Source of the DNA: an uncultured Flavobacteriales bacterium
GTDB taxonomy: Bacteria > Bacteroidota > Bacteroidia > Flavobacteriales_D > Sanyastnellaceae
Assembly (NCBI GenBank): GCA_937897625.1
Contig: CALCNZ010000288.1
Span: 1 to 11,809 of the forward strand
Direction: 5' to 3'
DNA: 11,809 nt
The position numbers and the translations under genes were made by a program. Under the pieces are notes generated by a model that was not told the DNA's origin, ran no database searches, and saw only the letters and a list, made by a program, of their open reading frames with translations. Numbering within the stretch: the stretch's first letter is position 1; every line of letters begins with the position of its first letter. Positions 1 to 7,723 of this stretch are shown in pieces.

Positions 1-3000
1 CGGTGGCTTTAACAACAAGCTCGGTTACTTACCGTGTTTATGTTGACATGGCTGCAGGTTATAAGTTTAACAGCATTTTCGGTAATGCTTCACACAACTT
101 AACTGTTAACTCAACTACAGGTTTCTACAATACTGACGCTGCTTACGGTGCTTCTGTAAACCCAGCTGGTACTATCAACACTACAAACATCAGAAAGAAC
201 ACCAACATGCTTGACACTTGGTTTACTACTGGTGGTGCTGCTACTGGTAAAGTAGGTGTTTTGAAGTCTGAAGACACTGACGGAACAATTGGAAACGCAC
301 AATCTATTCTTGCAAACAACCCTGGTGGATGTTTTGGTTTGCCTATCAACGGTGCAACTGGAGTAGACGGATTTTTACCGAGCTCGGTTTCATCGTATGT
401 AGCTCCGAACTCTTTGGGTATTCCAACTTCAGTATCTGATATCTTGTCTGGTGTTTCTACATCAGGTTCAATCGTTATCTCTAACGGTTCTATTGCTGCG
501 TTAGGTGGTGTGCAAGGTGCAACTTCTTCTAACATGGTATTGATTGGACAGTTCACAACAAACGGACAGTTCAGTTTTGCTTTGAATATTCAAATTCAAA
601 ACATCGCTACGGGTGTTGCTGAGAACTACGTTTCTTCTAACCCTGGTGTTGGTGAATATACAAACTCAACTCTTACACTTGTTCCAAACGTTGCTCCAAC
701 AATTTCGCTTACTGCTCCTGCAGCAAACATCATTAACGGAACAGCTATGACTTTCACTGCTACTGCTGCTGATGCTAACGGAACAGTAACTGGTGTTTCT
801 TTCTACTTAGATGGAACGTTATTGTCTACTGACAACACTTCTCCATACACAGCTTCTTACACTGCAGTTCAAGGATCACACTCGTTGTATGCTGTTGCAA
901 TTGACAACGATTGCGTAAGCACCACATCTACAACTGTGAACTTTACTTCTGCTCCTAACCAAGCTCCAACTGTAACTGTTTCTGCTCCTACAACAACTGT
1001 TGCAGGTACTTCTTTGACATTCACAGCTACTGCTTCTGATGTTGACGGTACAGTTTCACAAGTTGAGTTCTTTGTAAATAACGTTTCTGTTGGTGTAGAC
1101 AACTCTTCACCTTATTCAGTTACTTACACTGCAGTTTTAGGTTCTGGTCAACAAGTTAAAGCTGTTGCTACAGACAACCTTGGTCTTACAGGTACTTCAA
1201 ACATTGTAACCATGAACGTACTAGCTAACGTTCCTCCAACAGTTGCTATTACTTCTCCAGCTTCTAACGCAGTTATCTCTAGTTATGCATCTTCTGCAGC
1301 TGCTACAGGTGCAGGTTCTTCATTGACTCCAGTTACTTTCACAGCTTCTGCATCAGATTCAGACGGATCAGTTACACAAGTTGAGTTCTTCGTAAACGGA
1401 TCATCAATTGGTGTTGATGCTACTAGCCCTTATTCTGCTACATGGAACAGTACTTCTGGTACTAAGACTATTGTTGCAAAAGCTACAGACAGCAACGGTG
1501 CTATCACGACTTCTTCAACATTAACTCTTGTGATTAACGACTTACTTGCTTTACCATATGAAGTGAAGTCAGTTTCTCAAACGTGTGATCTTGCTACTTA
1601 CTGCGTTCCAGTAGCTGCTGCTTCTACTTACACTGTAGACAACGTAAAAGGATATGACGTGGTTATGAACTACGACGCTACGAAGGTTACTCCAACTGGT
1701 AACATCACAGTGTATAACGTATTAACCAACTCTTCTTATGTTGAGACAGCTTCTGCAATTGCTACTCCAGGTACTTTGAACCTTTCATTGTACTTCAACG
1801 GAACTGCTCCTGCTTCTGCTGAATTCAACGGAACTGGAAACATCTTCTGTGTTGAATTCTCTCGTAATGCTGGTTTAAACCCAGTTGACTCATCTGCAGT
1901 TTCTGTTTCTTTCTTACAAGAAAGTTACATCACTGGTGTTCAATCTAAGCCTGTAACAGCTCGCAAGATTTATTCAACTACACAGCAAAACTATGTTGCG
2001 AACTTGCAATATTGGTCAGATAACAGTGCTATTGCTTACGACGTTGCTTCACCAAACACTTATTTGGTAACCAACATCTACGGTGCAACTGGTACTACAA
2101 TCAACAACCCATCTACTCCGGTTAAGCCAAACGTAGCTGGACAATTCACACACAACCTTACTACAGGAACTAGCCTTTCAATTCAACGCGACATCAACAA
2201 CTTGAACTCTGTTCAATTGTTAATCAACGCTGCCGATGCTGTAATTGGTAAAACAGTTTTGTTGAACCAACCAATTGGTGTTGCTCCTGCTGCTACTACA
2301 CCTTCAATTTATCAAATGCTTGCACTTGATGTTAACTTAGACGGTGTTGTGAGTGCTGGTGACGTTTCTCAATTGAAGCAAAGAGCTACATTGGCAATTC
2401 CTGAATTCCAACAAGCTTGGAACTACGATAACGCTGGTGTATCAAACGGTTCTCCTTCTAAAGACTGGATCTTCGTTGATGCTGCGCGTGTTACTACTGC
2501 TGCTTACCTTATCTCTGCTACTTACCCATCAAACGACGGAGTAGGTTATTCAAAGGCTAAAGTTCCAGTTGTTCCATTCATCTTACCTGCTAACGTTACT
2601 AACTACTCTGCTGTAAATGCAACATGTCCAACTGTAGGTACTGAAACTTACAAAGGTATTTTGTTGGGTGATGTTAACGGAAGTTATGCTGCTTTCACTG
2701 CAGACGGTATTTTGAAAACAAACAACACAGATTACATCTTAGTTGATTTGAACAACGTTATCGTTGAAGGAACGAAAGTATCTGTACCAGTTGCATTTGT
2801 TTCTGAAGAGCCTGTTAACGCTTTCGATATCGCGTTGCAAGTAAACGAAAACAGATTGTCTTACGTATCTATGGAAGACACTCAAATGGGTTCTGAAAGC
2901 GAGGCTTTCTACAACACAAACGACAAGACTTTCCGCTACTCTGCATTCAACTTGAACCAGTTCTCTTCAAACGCTAGAGTGGTTTACATCACTTTCGAAA

Positions 3001-3338
3001 CTGTTGATGGAACTATCGTTGAAAAAGATATCAAAGCTGAATTAGGATTGTTAAACGGTAAGCAAACTGAAGTTAAGTTTGTTAAATCAATGCAAGTTGG
3101 AAACAACAACGTTGATATTTACCCTAACCCATCAAACGGTATGTTCACTGTAATGTCTAAAGTAGACGGAAGAGTTGACATCGTTGATGTAACAGGTAAC
3201 TTGGTTCACCCAGGTGTTATTGTTAAAGCTAACCAAATGATTGAAGTAAATATGCCTGAGTTAAGCGCTGGTGTATACTTCGTTCGTATGTTCAGCAACA
3301 ATTCAATGACTACTGAGCGTATCGTAATCAGCGAATAA
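1..3338 (+). CDS. Large multidomain T9SS-secreted surface protein with Ig-like, cohesin-like and dockerin-like modules (5' partial)
   Basis: The reading frame is open from the left edge, so the true start and signal peptide lie upstream; the GTG at 3 is just an in-frame Val codon. Counting it as residue 1, 1111 residues are visible. Residues 1-229 form a domain I cannot name, with a conserved-looking core around DTWFTTGG and KSEDTDG. Three bacterial Ig-like (Big_7-type) repeats follow at about 230-316, 320-405 and 410-513. A cohesin-like beta-sandwich starts near 518 and contains C528 and C534. A dockerin-like calcium loop, DVNLDGVVSAGD, lies at 776-787, and a degenerate second motif, GDVNGS, at 889-894. 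A second cohesin-like domain covers about 910-1030. The T9SS type A sorting domain occupies 1037-1111 (DIYPNPSNG, then SAGVYFVRM), so export across the outer membrane and surface attachment or release are expected. Codon use is far more biased than in the genes downstream, suggesting very high expression. The biological role (adhesion, matrix or structural layer) is inferred only from architecture. Confidence 0.88.
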   Translation, partial: VALTTSSVTYRVYVDMAAGYKFNSIFGNASHNLTVNSTTGFYNTDAAYGASVNPAGTINTTNIRKNTNMLDTWFTTGGAATGKVGVLKSEDTDGTIGNAQSILANNPGGCFGLPINGATGVDGFLPSSVSSYVAPNSLGIPTSVSDILSGVSTSGSIVISNGSIAALGGVQGATSSNMVLIGQFTTNGQFSFALNIQIQNIATGVAENYVSSNPGVGEYTNSTLTLVPNVAPTISLTAPAANIINGTAMTFTATAADANGTVTGVSFYLDGTLLSTDNTSPYTASYTAVQGSHSLYAVAIDNDCVSTTSTTVNFTSAPNQAPTVTVSAPTTTVAGTSLTFTATASDVDGTVSQVEFFVNNVSVGVDNSSPYSVTYTAVLGSGQQVKAVATDNLGLTGTSNIVTMNVLANVPPTVAITSPASNAVISSYASSAAATGAGSSLTPVTFTASASDSDGSVTQVEFFVNGSSIGVDATSPYSATWNSTSGTKTIVAKATDSNGAITTSSTLTLVINDLLALPYEVKSVSQTCDLATYCVPVAAASTYTVDNVKGYDVVMNYDATKVTPTGNITVYNVLTNSSYVETASAIATPGTLNLSLYFNGTAPASAEFNGTGNIFCVEFSRNAGLNPVDSSAVSVSFLQESYITGVQSKPVTARKIYSTTQQNYVANLQYWSDNSAIAYDVASPNTYLVTNIYGATGTTINNPSTPVKPNVAGQFTHNLTTGTSLSIQRDINNLNSVQLLINAADAVIGKTVLLNQPIGVAPAATTPSIYQMLALDVNLDGVVSAGDVSQLKQRATLAIPEFQQAWNYDNAGVSNGSPSKDWIFVDAARVTTAAYLISATYPSNDGVGYSKAKVPVVPFILPANVTNYSAVNATCPTVGTETYKGILLGDVNGSYAAFTADGILKTNNTDYILVDLNNVIVEGTKVSVPVAFVSEEPVNAFDIALQVNENRLSYVSMEDTQMGSESEAFYNTNDKTFRYSAFNLNQFSSNARVVYITFETVDGTIVEKDIKAELGLLNGKQTEVKFVKSMQVGNNNVDIYPNPSNGMFTVMSKVDGRVDIVDVTGNLVHPGVIVKANQMIEVNMPELSAGVYFVRMFSNNSMTTERIVISE
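690..1541 (+). repeat. Three tandem Ig-like (Big_7-type) domain repeats within the large T9SS protein
   Basis: Three in-frame units of about 85-105 residues share the pattern TFTA-A-D-DG-V--V-F, then G-D--SPY, then a closing A-A-D strand. Units 2 and 3 are closest: both contain an almost identical acaagttgagttctt stretch followed by a matching G-V-D--SPYS segment. Unit 3 carries an Ala/Ser-rich insertion of about 18 residues near its start. Such repeats usually act as rigid spacers or stalk modules in cell-surface proteins. The similarity to Big_7-type domains is from memory of the family pattern. Confidence 0.8.
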
Positions 3339-3365
3339 TTTTTAGAAAAGTTAGATTTGAATTCA

Positions 3366-3405
3366 AAGAAAAGGTTACTCTTCGGAGTAGCCTTTTCTTA
3401 ATTTT
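3366..3405 (+). terminator. Strong intrinsic terminator with cUUCGg tetraloop
   Basis: Bases 3366-3380 pair with 3385-3399 to form a 15-bp stem interrupted only by one U-G wobble (3375 with 3390). The four-base loop TTCG is closed by C-G, which is the extra-stable cUUCGg tetraloop. The right arm ends in TTTTCTT and is followed by AATTTT, giving a U-rich tail. It begins 27 nt after the stop codon of the large T9SS protein, so it most simply ends that transcript. It lies just 19 nt before the next start codon. Confidence 0.85.
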
Positions 3406-3418
3406 AACAACAAACAAA

Positions 3419-4660
3419 ATGAAGAACATTTTACTCAAATTATTTATTGCAATTGCTGTTCTATTTGCTGCGAACGACGCTAGCGCAAAGCAGTCGAATG
3501 AATTTTTAAATTTAACCGATACGGTTGTTTTCGATTTGTCTACAGCAACGTATTCCAACAGCGGTGGTGTTTACTACATTGATATTCCAGTATTAATTTA
3601 TTCGAATGACCCCGGGATTAACGCGTTAGATTTTCAATTTAACTTCAACTTGAGTAAAATGACTTACGTGAGTACAACTTCACTTGAAGCAGGGCTCGAT
3701 CCGTTTACGAACTACAATGTGAATAGTCAGGTCCTTAGCAACACAACCTCAGGAACGTCAATTGGGTATTCAGCGCCAACCTATAGCGAATTGCTAATTC
3801 TTCGCTTTTCTTTAACCAATGCATGTACAGAAATTCTGCCTTCAGACTTTACCCCGATATTCGCATTGGTTAACGGAAACATTAGCAGCTATTTGTTTGT
3901 TCCGCCACATCCAATTCCAACATTCACAATCCTACAACCACAGCCTTATTGCAGTGGAAACGATATTGTTTTTAATTATCCCCTTACCACCGTAAACGGA
4001 AGGAACATTCAATCGTATGCTTGGGATTTTGGAAATGGACAAACGAGTGCATTGCAATCCGATACTGCTGTATATGCAACAGAGGGAGATTATTCTGTGG
4101 TATTAACTCTTACTACGGTAGACGGTTGTACATACCCTATTCAAAACTCGGTTCCAATTTATCCAACACCCGTTGCTGCTTTTTCAAGTTCTTGGGATGA
4201 ACCTACCAACGTGGTAAGTTTTACCAATGAGTCTACGATTTCTTCGGGATCAATTAACCTGTACAGCTGGGACTTTGGAGGTAGTACTTCCAATTTACAA
4301 AATCCGAATTACACGTTTCCTACACCTGGTTACTATAACGTAACCCTTACAGCGACCTCAGATCTAGGTTGTACAAATTCAATTACTCAAATGGTAACAG
4401 CCATTGATATTGTAGAATTGGACTTGAGAAGTTTTCACATCTATCCAAATCCAGCCTCAAATCAAATATTTGTCGAGTCTTCTTTTCATAGTGTTGCTCG
4501 TATAACAGATGTAACAGGACGTGTTGTTTCTCAGAATTATATTCTGCAAGGAAATCAAACAACGAACATAGACGTTTCAGTTCTTGCAGAAGGTTATTAT
4601 TTTCTTGAAAGCGTAGGAAACGATGTCGTTTTGAGAGAGCGTTTCTTGATTGAAAATTGA
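3419..4660 (+). CDS. Secreted PKD-domain protein with cohesin-like domain and T9SS sorting tail
   Basis: 413 residues, complete. The ATG is preceded by an A-rich AACAAACAAA stretch and no Shine-Dalgarno, normal for Bacteroidota. Residues 1-23 are a Sec signal peptide (MKNILLK, hydrophobic core, cleavage after DASA). Residues about 33-160 form a cohesin-like beta-sandwich. The segment with INALDFQF and then KMTYVS resembles the last cohesin-like domain of the upstream protein (VNAFDIAL, then RLSYVS). Two PKD domains follow, each with the hallmark WDFG (W202-G205 and W284-G287). The T9SS type A sorting domain is 339-413 (FHIYPNPASN, then EGYYFLES). No catalytic motif is visible, so a structural, binding or adhesive surface role is the best inference. 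It shares domain type and export route with the preceding gene, but a strong terminator separates them, so it may be expressed independently or by read-through. Confidence 0.85.
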   Translation: MKNILLKLFIAIAVLFAANDASAKQSNEFLNLTDTVVFDLSTATYSNSGGVYYIDIPVLIYSNDPGINALDFQFNFNLSKMTYVSTTSLEAGLDPFTNYNVNSQVLSNTTSGTSIGYSAPTYSELLILRFSLTNACTEILPSDFTPIFALVNGNISSYLFVPPHPIPTFTILQPQPYCSGNDIVFNYPLTTVNGRNIQSYAWDFGNGQTSALQSDTAVYATEGDYSVVLTLTTVDGCTYPIQNSVPIYPTPVAAFSSSWDEPTNVVSFTNESTISSGSINLYSWDFGGSTSNLQNPNYTFPTPGYYNVTLTATSDLGCTNSITQMVTAIDIVELDLRSFHIYPNPASNQIFVESSFHSVARITDVTGRVVSQNYILQGNQTTNIDVSVLAEGYYFLESVGNDVVLRERFLIEN

Positions 4661-4687
4661 AGAAAGGCTAACTTTTTAATACCGAGT

Positions 4688-4695
4688 TATCTTTG
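4688..4695 (+). promoter_or_regulatory. Candidate Bacteroidota -7 promoter box upstream of ppk1
   Basis: TATCTTTG matches the Bacteroidetes -7 consensus TAnnTTTG exactly and sits in the 75-bp gap between the PKD protein gene and ppk1. Transcription would start near 4702, giving a leader of roughly 34 nt. I do not see a good -33 TTTG at the expected distance, only a T-run at 4672-4676 that is too close, so the call rests on the -7 match and its position. Confidence 0.4.
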
Positions 4696-4735
4696 CTTAA
4701 TCTTAGTGTAAGAGAATAAAAGATTTTCTGTCTGA

Positions 4736-6793
4736 ATGGAAAAAAGAAGAATAGGTATTGAACGCGAATTGTCGTGGTTGCAATTTAATGAACGCGTATT
4801 GCAGGAAGCGCAAGACAATCACGTGCCCCTGCTCGAGCGGTTGAGGTTTTTAGGAATTTTTTCAAGCAACCTCGATGAGTTTTTCAAGGTGCGTTTCGCA
4901 ACGTTGCGACGCGAATTGAAAGCACTAAGAAAGAGTAATTTTTCAGCAGCCAATGCTCAGAAAAAGCAGTTGGAAATCATTCACGATCGGGTAATTGAGC
5001 TTCAGCTTCAGTTCGACGCGACCTTTGAACGTACCAAAGAAGCGCTTGCAACAAACGGAATTCATTTCAAGAATGAATTACAAATAACGTCTGAACAAAA
5101 AGAATTTTTAGAGGCTTATTTCGAGGATAATGTGCGTCACCACATTATTCCAATTATGCTAAAAACGCGTGGAAATATTCCTCCGTTGAACGACAACGAG
5201 CTGTACTTATTGGTAGACATTAACGCGAAGAATAAAGAAAAGGTTCATGCGTTAATTGAAGTCCCTACTGCAATTCCGAGATTCGTTACACTGCCCACCA
5301 ACGATGGTTCGGTTAACGTATTTATGCTTGAAGACATTATTCGTTTGCATTTGAGAAAAATCTTCAGCGTTTTCAAAGTTGCTTCCGCGAAAGCGTACGA
5401 CATTAAAGTTGTGAGAGATGCAGAATACGAGGTAGAGCAAGACTATTCAAAAAGTGTTTTCGATAAAATTTCAAAAAGCATTCAGCAGCGCGACAAAGGG
5501 GAATATGTTCGATTAAATTTCGATCGGAAATTGCCACAGGAGTTGTTGACTTTTTTGTTAACCAAGACAAAAATTAAAGACGCTGAAAATATTATTCCTG
5601 GTGGAAAGTATCACAACAAGCGCGACTTCTTGAAGTTCCCGGCCTTCAACAGACCTGATTTAAATTTTAAACCCGCTCCGCCACTTACGCATGCGCTTTT
5701 GGCGAAGTCTCAGAATATTTTAGATACGGTTGCAAAGCAAGATATTCTTTTGCATTATCCGTATCAAAAATTTTCACATGTATTAGACATGCTTCGTGCT
5801 GCGGCAATAGATCCGTTGGTTCGAACCATTCGCATTACCATGTATAGAATTGCAAGCGATTCGCACATTCTACACGCCTTAGTAAATGCGGCCAAAAATG
5901 GAAAGCGCGTAGTGGCTATTGTTGAAGTGCAAGCGAGATTCGACGAAGAACACAACATTGAAATTACACGAATTCTTCAAGAGGCTGGGGTGGAAGTTAT
6001 TCCAGGAGTTCCTGGACTCAAAGTTCATTGTAAAATTTTCCAGATTAGTCGAAAAATTAATGGACGCACAGAGCGAATTACCCACATTGGAACGGGTAAC
6101 TTCCACGAGAAAACAGCTAATATATATTCAGACATTACACTGCTTACTGCGCACTTGGAAATAGGACGAGAAGTGAGAAAGTTATTCGAATTTTTCGAGG
6201 CGAATTACCACCGTCCAATTTTCAAACACCTGCTTGTTTCTCCCTTCAACACACGAAGGAAATTAATGGAAAGCATTCAACGTGAAATGAATTTCGCGAA
6301 GAAGGGGAAACACGCTTCAATTGTAATTAAGGTAAATAATTTAACCGATGAAGCATTAATTAAAAAGCTTCTCGACGCGGCAGAGGCTGGAGTTCATATC
6401 TCGTGTATCATTCGAGGTGTTTGTTTGCTTCAACCTTCCACAAAAAAGCAAAAAAAGAACATTCACATGCGTAGCATTATAGGCCGCTACCTCGAGCATG
6501 CGCGCTTATTTGTTTTCAATAATGGAGGAGACGAAGTTATATTATTCGGAAGTGCAGATTTAATGACTCGAAACCTTGACTATCGCGTAGAGGTTACGAC
6601 TCCGGTTTACAATAATTCACTGAAAGCCGAGATTAAAGAATGGTTAGACATTCAATTATCTGATACAACAAAAGCACGATCGCTTCATTCGGGAGAGATC
6701 AACAACTATATTTGTCCGCTTGACTCGAAACTCATAAAAGACAGCCAGGTTGAATGGAAGAAATACCTGGAATCGAAGTCAGCGAAAGTATAA
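4736..6793 (+). CDS. ppk1: Polyphosphate kinase 1 (PPK1)
   Basis: 685 residues, close to the 688 of E. coli Ppk. PPK1 reversibly transfers the terminal phosphate of ATP to a growing polyphosphate chain through a phosphohistidine intermediate, usually at the inner face of the cytoplasmic membrane. The N-terminus carries the family signature ERELSWLQFNERVLQEA and the nearby SSNLDEFFKVR. The catalytic half contains DILLHYPYQKF, RITMYRIASDS with R371, EVQARFDEEHNIE with R401, GLKVHCKIF with H431, the HIGTGNFHEKTA block, and YLEHARLF with H588. These four residues sit at a constant offset of four from E. coli R375, R405, H435 (the autophosphorylated histidine) and H592, as I remember that numbering, so the active site looks intact. 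A ppx-type gene follows after 18 nt, the classic synthesis and degradation pair. Nothing appears truncated. Start chosen as the first ATG, right before EKRRIGIEREL. Confidence 0.97.
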   Translation: MEKRRIGIERELSWLQFNERVLQEAQDNHVPLLERLRFLGIFSSNLDEFFKVRFATLRRELKALRKSNFSAANAQKKQLEIIHDRVIELQLQFDATFERTKEALATNGIHFKNELQITSEQKEFLEAYFEDNVRHHIIPIMLKTRGNIPPLNDNELYLLVDINAKNKEKVHALIEVPTAIPRFVTLPTNDGSVNVFMLEDIIRLHLRKIFSVFKVASAKAYDIKVVRDAEYEVEQDYSKSVFDKISKSIQQRDKGEYVRLNFDRKLPQELLTFLLTKTKIKDAENIIPGGKYHNKRDFLKFPAFNRPDLNFKPAPPLTHALLAKSQNILDTVAKQDILLHYPYQKFSHVLDMLRAAAIDPLVRTIRITMYRIASDSHILHALVNAAKNGKRVVAIVEVQARFDEEHNIEITRILQEAGVEVIPGVPGLKVHCKIFQISRKINGRTERITHIGTGNFHEKTANIYSDITLLTAHLEIGREVRKLFEFFEANYHRPIFKHLLVSPFNTRRKLMESIQREMNFAKKGKHASIVIKVNNLTDEALIKKLLDAAEAGVHISCIIRGVCLLQPSTKKQKKNIHMRSIIGRYLEHARLFVFNNGGDEVILFGSADLMTRNLDYRVEVTTPVYNNSLKAEIKEWLDIQLSDTTKARSLHSGEINNYICPLDSKLIKDSQVEWKKYLESKSAKV

Positions 6794-6811
6794 ACTGAAA
6801 ATTAGAATATA

Positions 6812-7681
6812 GTGAGATTAGCCGCAGTTGATATTGGCTCTAATGCCATTCGTTTGTTTGTTGCAGAGGTATTTTACGACGAAGGAAAAGTAGAGCTGGA
6901 TAAAATTAGTCATACACGAATTCCCATTCGCTTGGGGGAAGATGTCTTCACGTTTGGAAGAATTTCTGAACACAAGGAGAAACAATTGAAACAGGTGTTA
7001 ACCGGACTAGGGTTAATTATTGAATCCCTGGGAGTAGATCATTACAGAATTTGTGCAACCAGCGCCATGCGCAGTGCAGAGAACGGTAGAGAAGTTGTAG
7101 ATTCAATAAAGGCGAGCACAGGATTAACCATTGATGTGCTTTCAGGTGCTGAGGAGGCGGATATTATTTTCGGAAATTTCGAGCAACAAGATTTGCCCAA
7201 GTCTAAGAATTATCTTTTTATAGATGTGGGTGGCGGAAGCACCGAGTTAACGATCATTGAAAATTTTGAAAGAAAGCACAGCCAGTCGTTTGAAATAGGC
7301 ACCGTGCGTATGCTCATTAACGACCAAGAAAAAATTCCGAAAGCAATTTCCATTTGGTTGAAAGAAAATTTAAATGGAAGCTTGAATTACGAGGCTATTG
7401 CAACTGGAGGCAACATTAGTTCAGCCTTTAAAATGTTAGAGAAAAAGCAGCGCGAGCCCATTGCGGTAAAAGAATTAGAGACGCTGCTGCGCGCTCTTTC
7501 CAAGCTTTCAACGCACGACAGGGTAAAGAAATATGCCATTCGTCCAGATCGCGCCGACGTGATTGTACCCGCTTTGAATCTTTACACACAAGTAGCGAAT
7601 TCAGCCAATATTGAAAAAATATTTGCGCCTAAATTCGGTTTGGCAGACGGTATAGTTCTAAAAATATTTAAGTCGCTTTAA
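6812..7681 (+). CDS. ppx: Ppx/GppA-family phosphatase, probable exopolyphosphatase
   Basis: 289 residues with a GTG start. An in-frame TAG lies only three codons upstream (6803-6805), so there is essentially no alternative start and the first visible motif is right at the N-terminus. The ASKHA phosphate loops are clear: AAVDIGSNAIRLF (D7-G9) and DVGGGSTEL at 138-146. The acidic GAEEA with E114 and E115 aligns with the catalytic glutamate region of E. coli Ppx. ATGGNISSA is a third conserved glycine loop. The protein is about 300 residues, the two-domain short form, and lacks the C-terminal HD-like part of the approximately 500-residue E. coli enzymes. Members hydrolyse terminal phosphate from polyphosphate or convert pppGpp to ppGpp. 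Location 18 nt after ppk1 favours polyphosphate as substrate, but sequence alone does not exclude guanosine pentaphosphate. Confidence 0.92.
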   Translation: MRLAAVDIGSNAIRLFVAEVFYDEGKVELDKISHTRIPIRLGEDVFTFGRISEHKEKQLKQVLTGLGLIIESLGVDHYRICATSAMRSAENGREVVDSIKASTGLTIDVLSGAEEADIIFGNFEQQDLPKSKNYLFIDVGGGSTELTIIENFERKHSQSFEIGTVRMLINDQEKIPKAISIWLKENLNGSLNYEAIATGGNISSAFKMLEKKQREPIAVKELETLLRALSKLSTHDRVKKYAIRPDRADVIVPALNLYTQVANSANIEKIFAPKFGLADGIVLKIFKSL

Positions 7682-7711
7682 GAACAATCCCGACTTTTTC
7701 CGAGACTCTTG

Positions 7712-7719
7712 TATTTTCG
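7712..7719 (+). promoter_or_regulatory. Weak -7-like box next to thioesterase start
   Basis: TATTTTCG differs from the Bacteroidetes -7 consensus TAnnTTTG at one position and ends 4 nt before the ATG at 7724. If used, transcription would begin about at the start codon, giving a leaderless or near-leaderless mRNA. There is a T-run at 7695-7699 but no properly spaced -33 TTTG. The gap between ppx and this gene is only 42 nt, so co-transcription is an equally good explanation. Confidence 0.22.
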
Positions 7720-7723
7720 CTAC

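Noticed and set aside
377..388. Perfect 12-bp palindrome ACCGAGCTCGGT inside the first gene
   Set aside because: It encodes ordinary residues (PSSV) of a continuous domain. The codons are off the gene's bias, but a single short palindrome is expected by chance.
143..556. 137-codon open frame on the - strand
   Set aside because: It is opposite the codon-biased T9SS gene, whose sequence keeps the antisense frame open; the product has no domain character. The same applies to other short antisense frames in the window.
1554..3338. Cellulosome scaffold based on cohesin-like and dockerin-like motifs
   Set aside because: No glycoside hydrolase or carbohydrate-binding module is visible, and such motifs are common in Bacteroidota T9SS proteins unrelated to cellulosomes.
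7709..7723. TTG start giving five extra residues on the thioesterase
   Set aside because: The ATG at 7724 fits the family's N-terminus and is a much stronger start codon.
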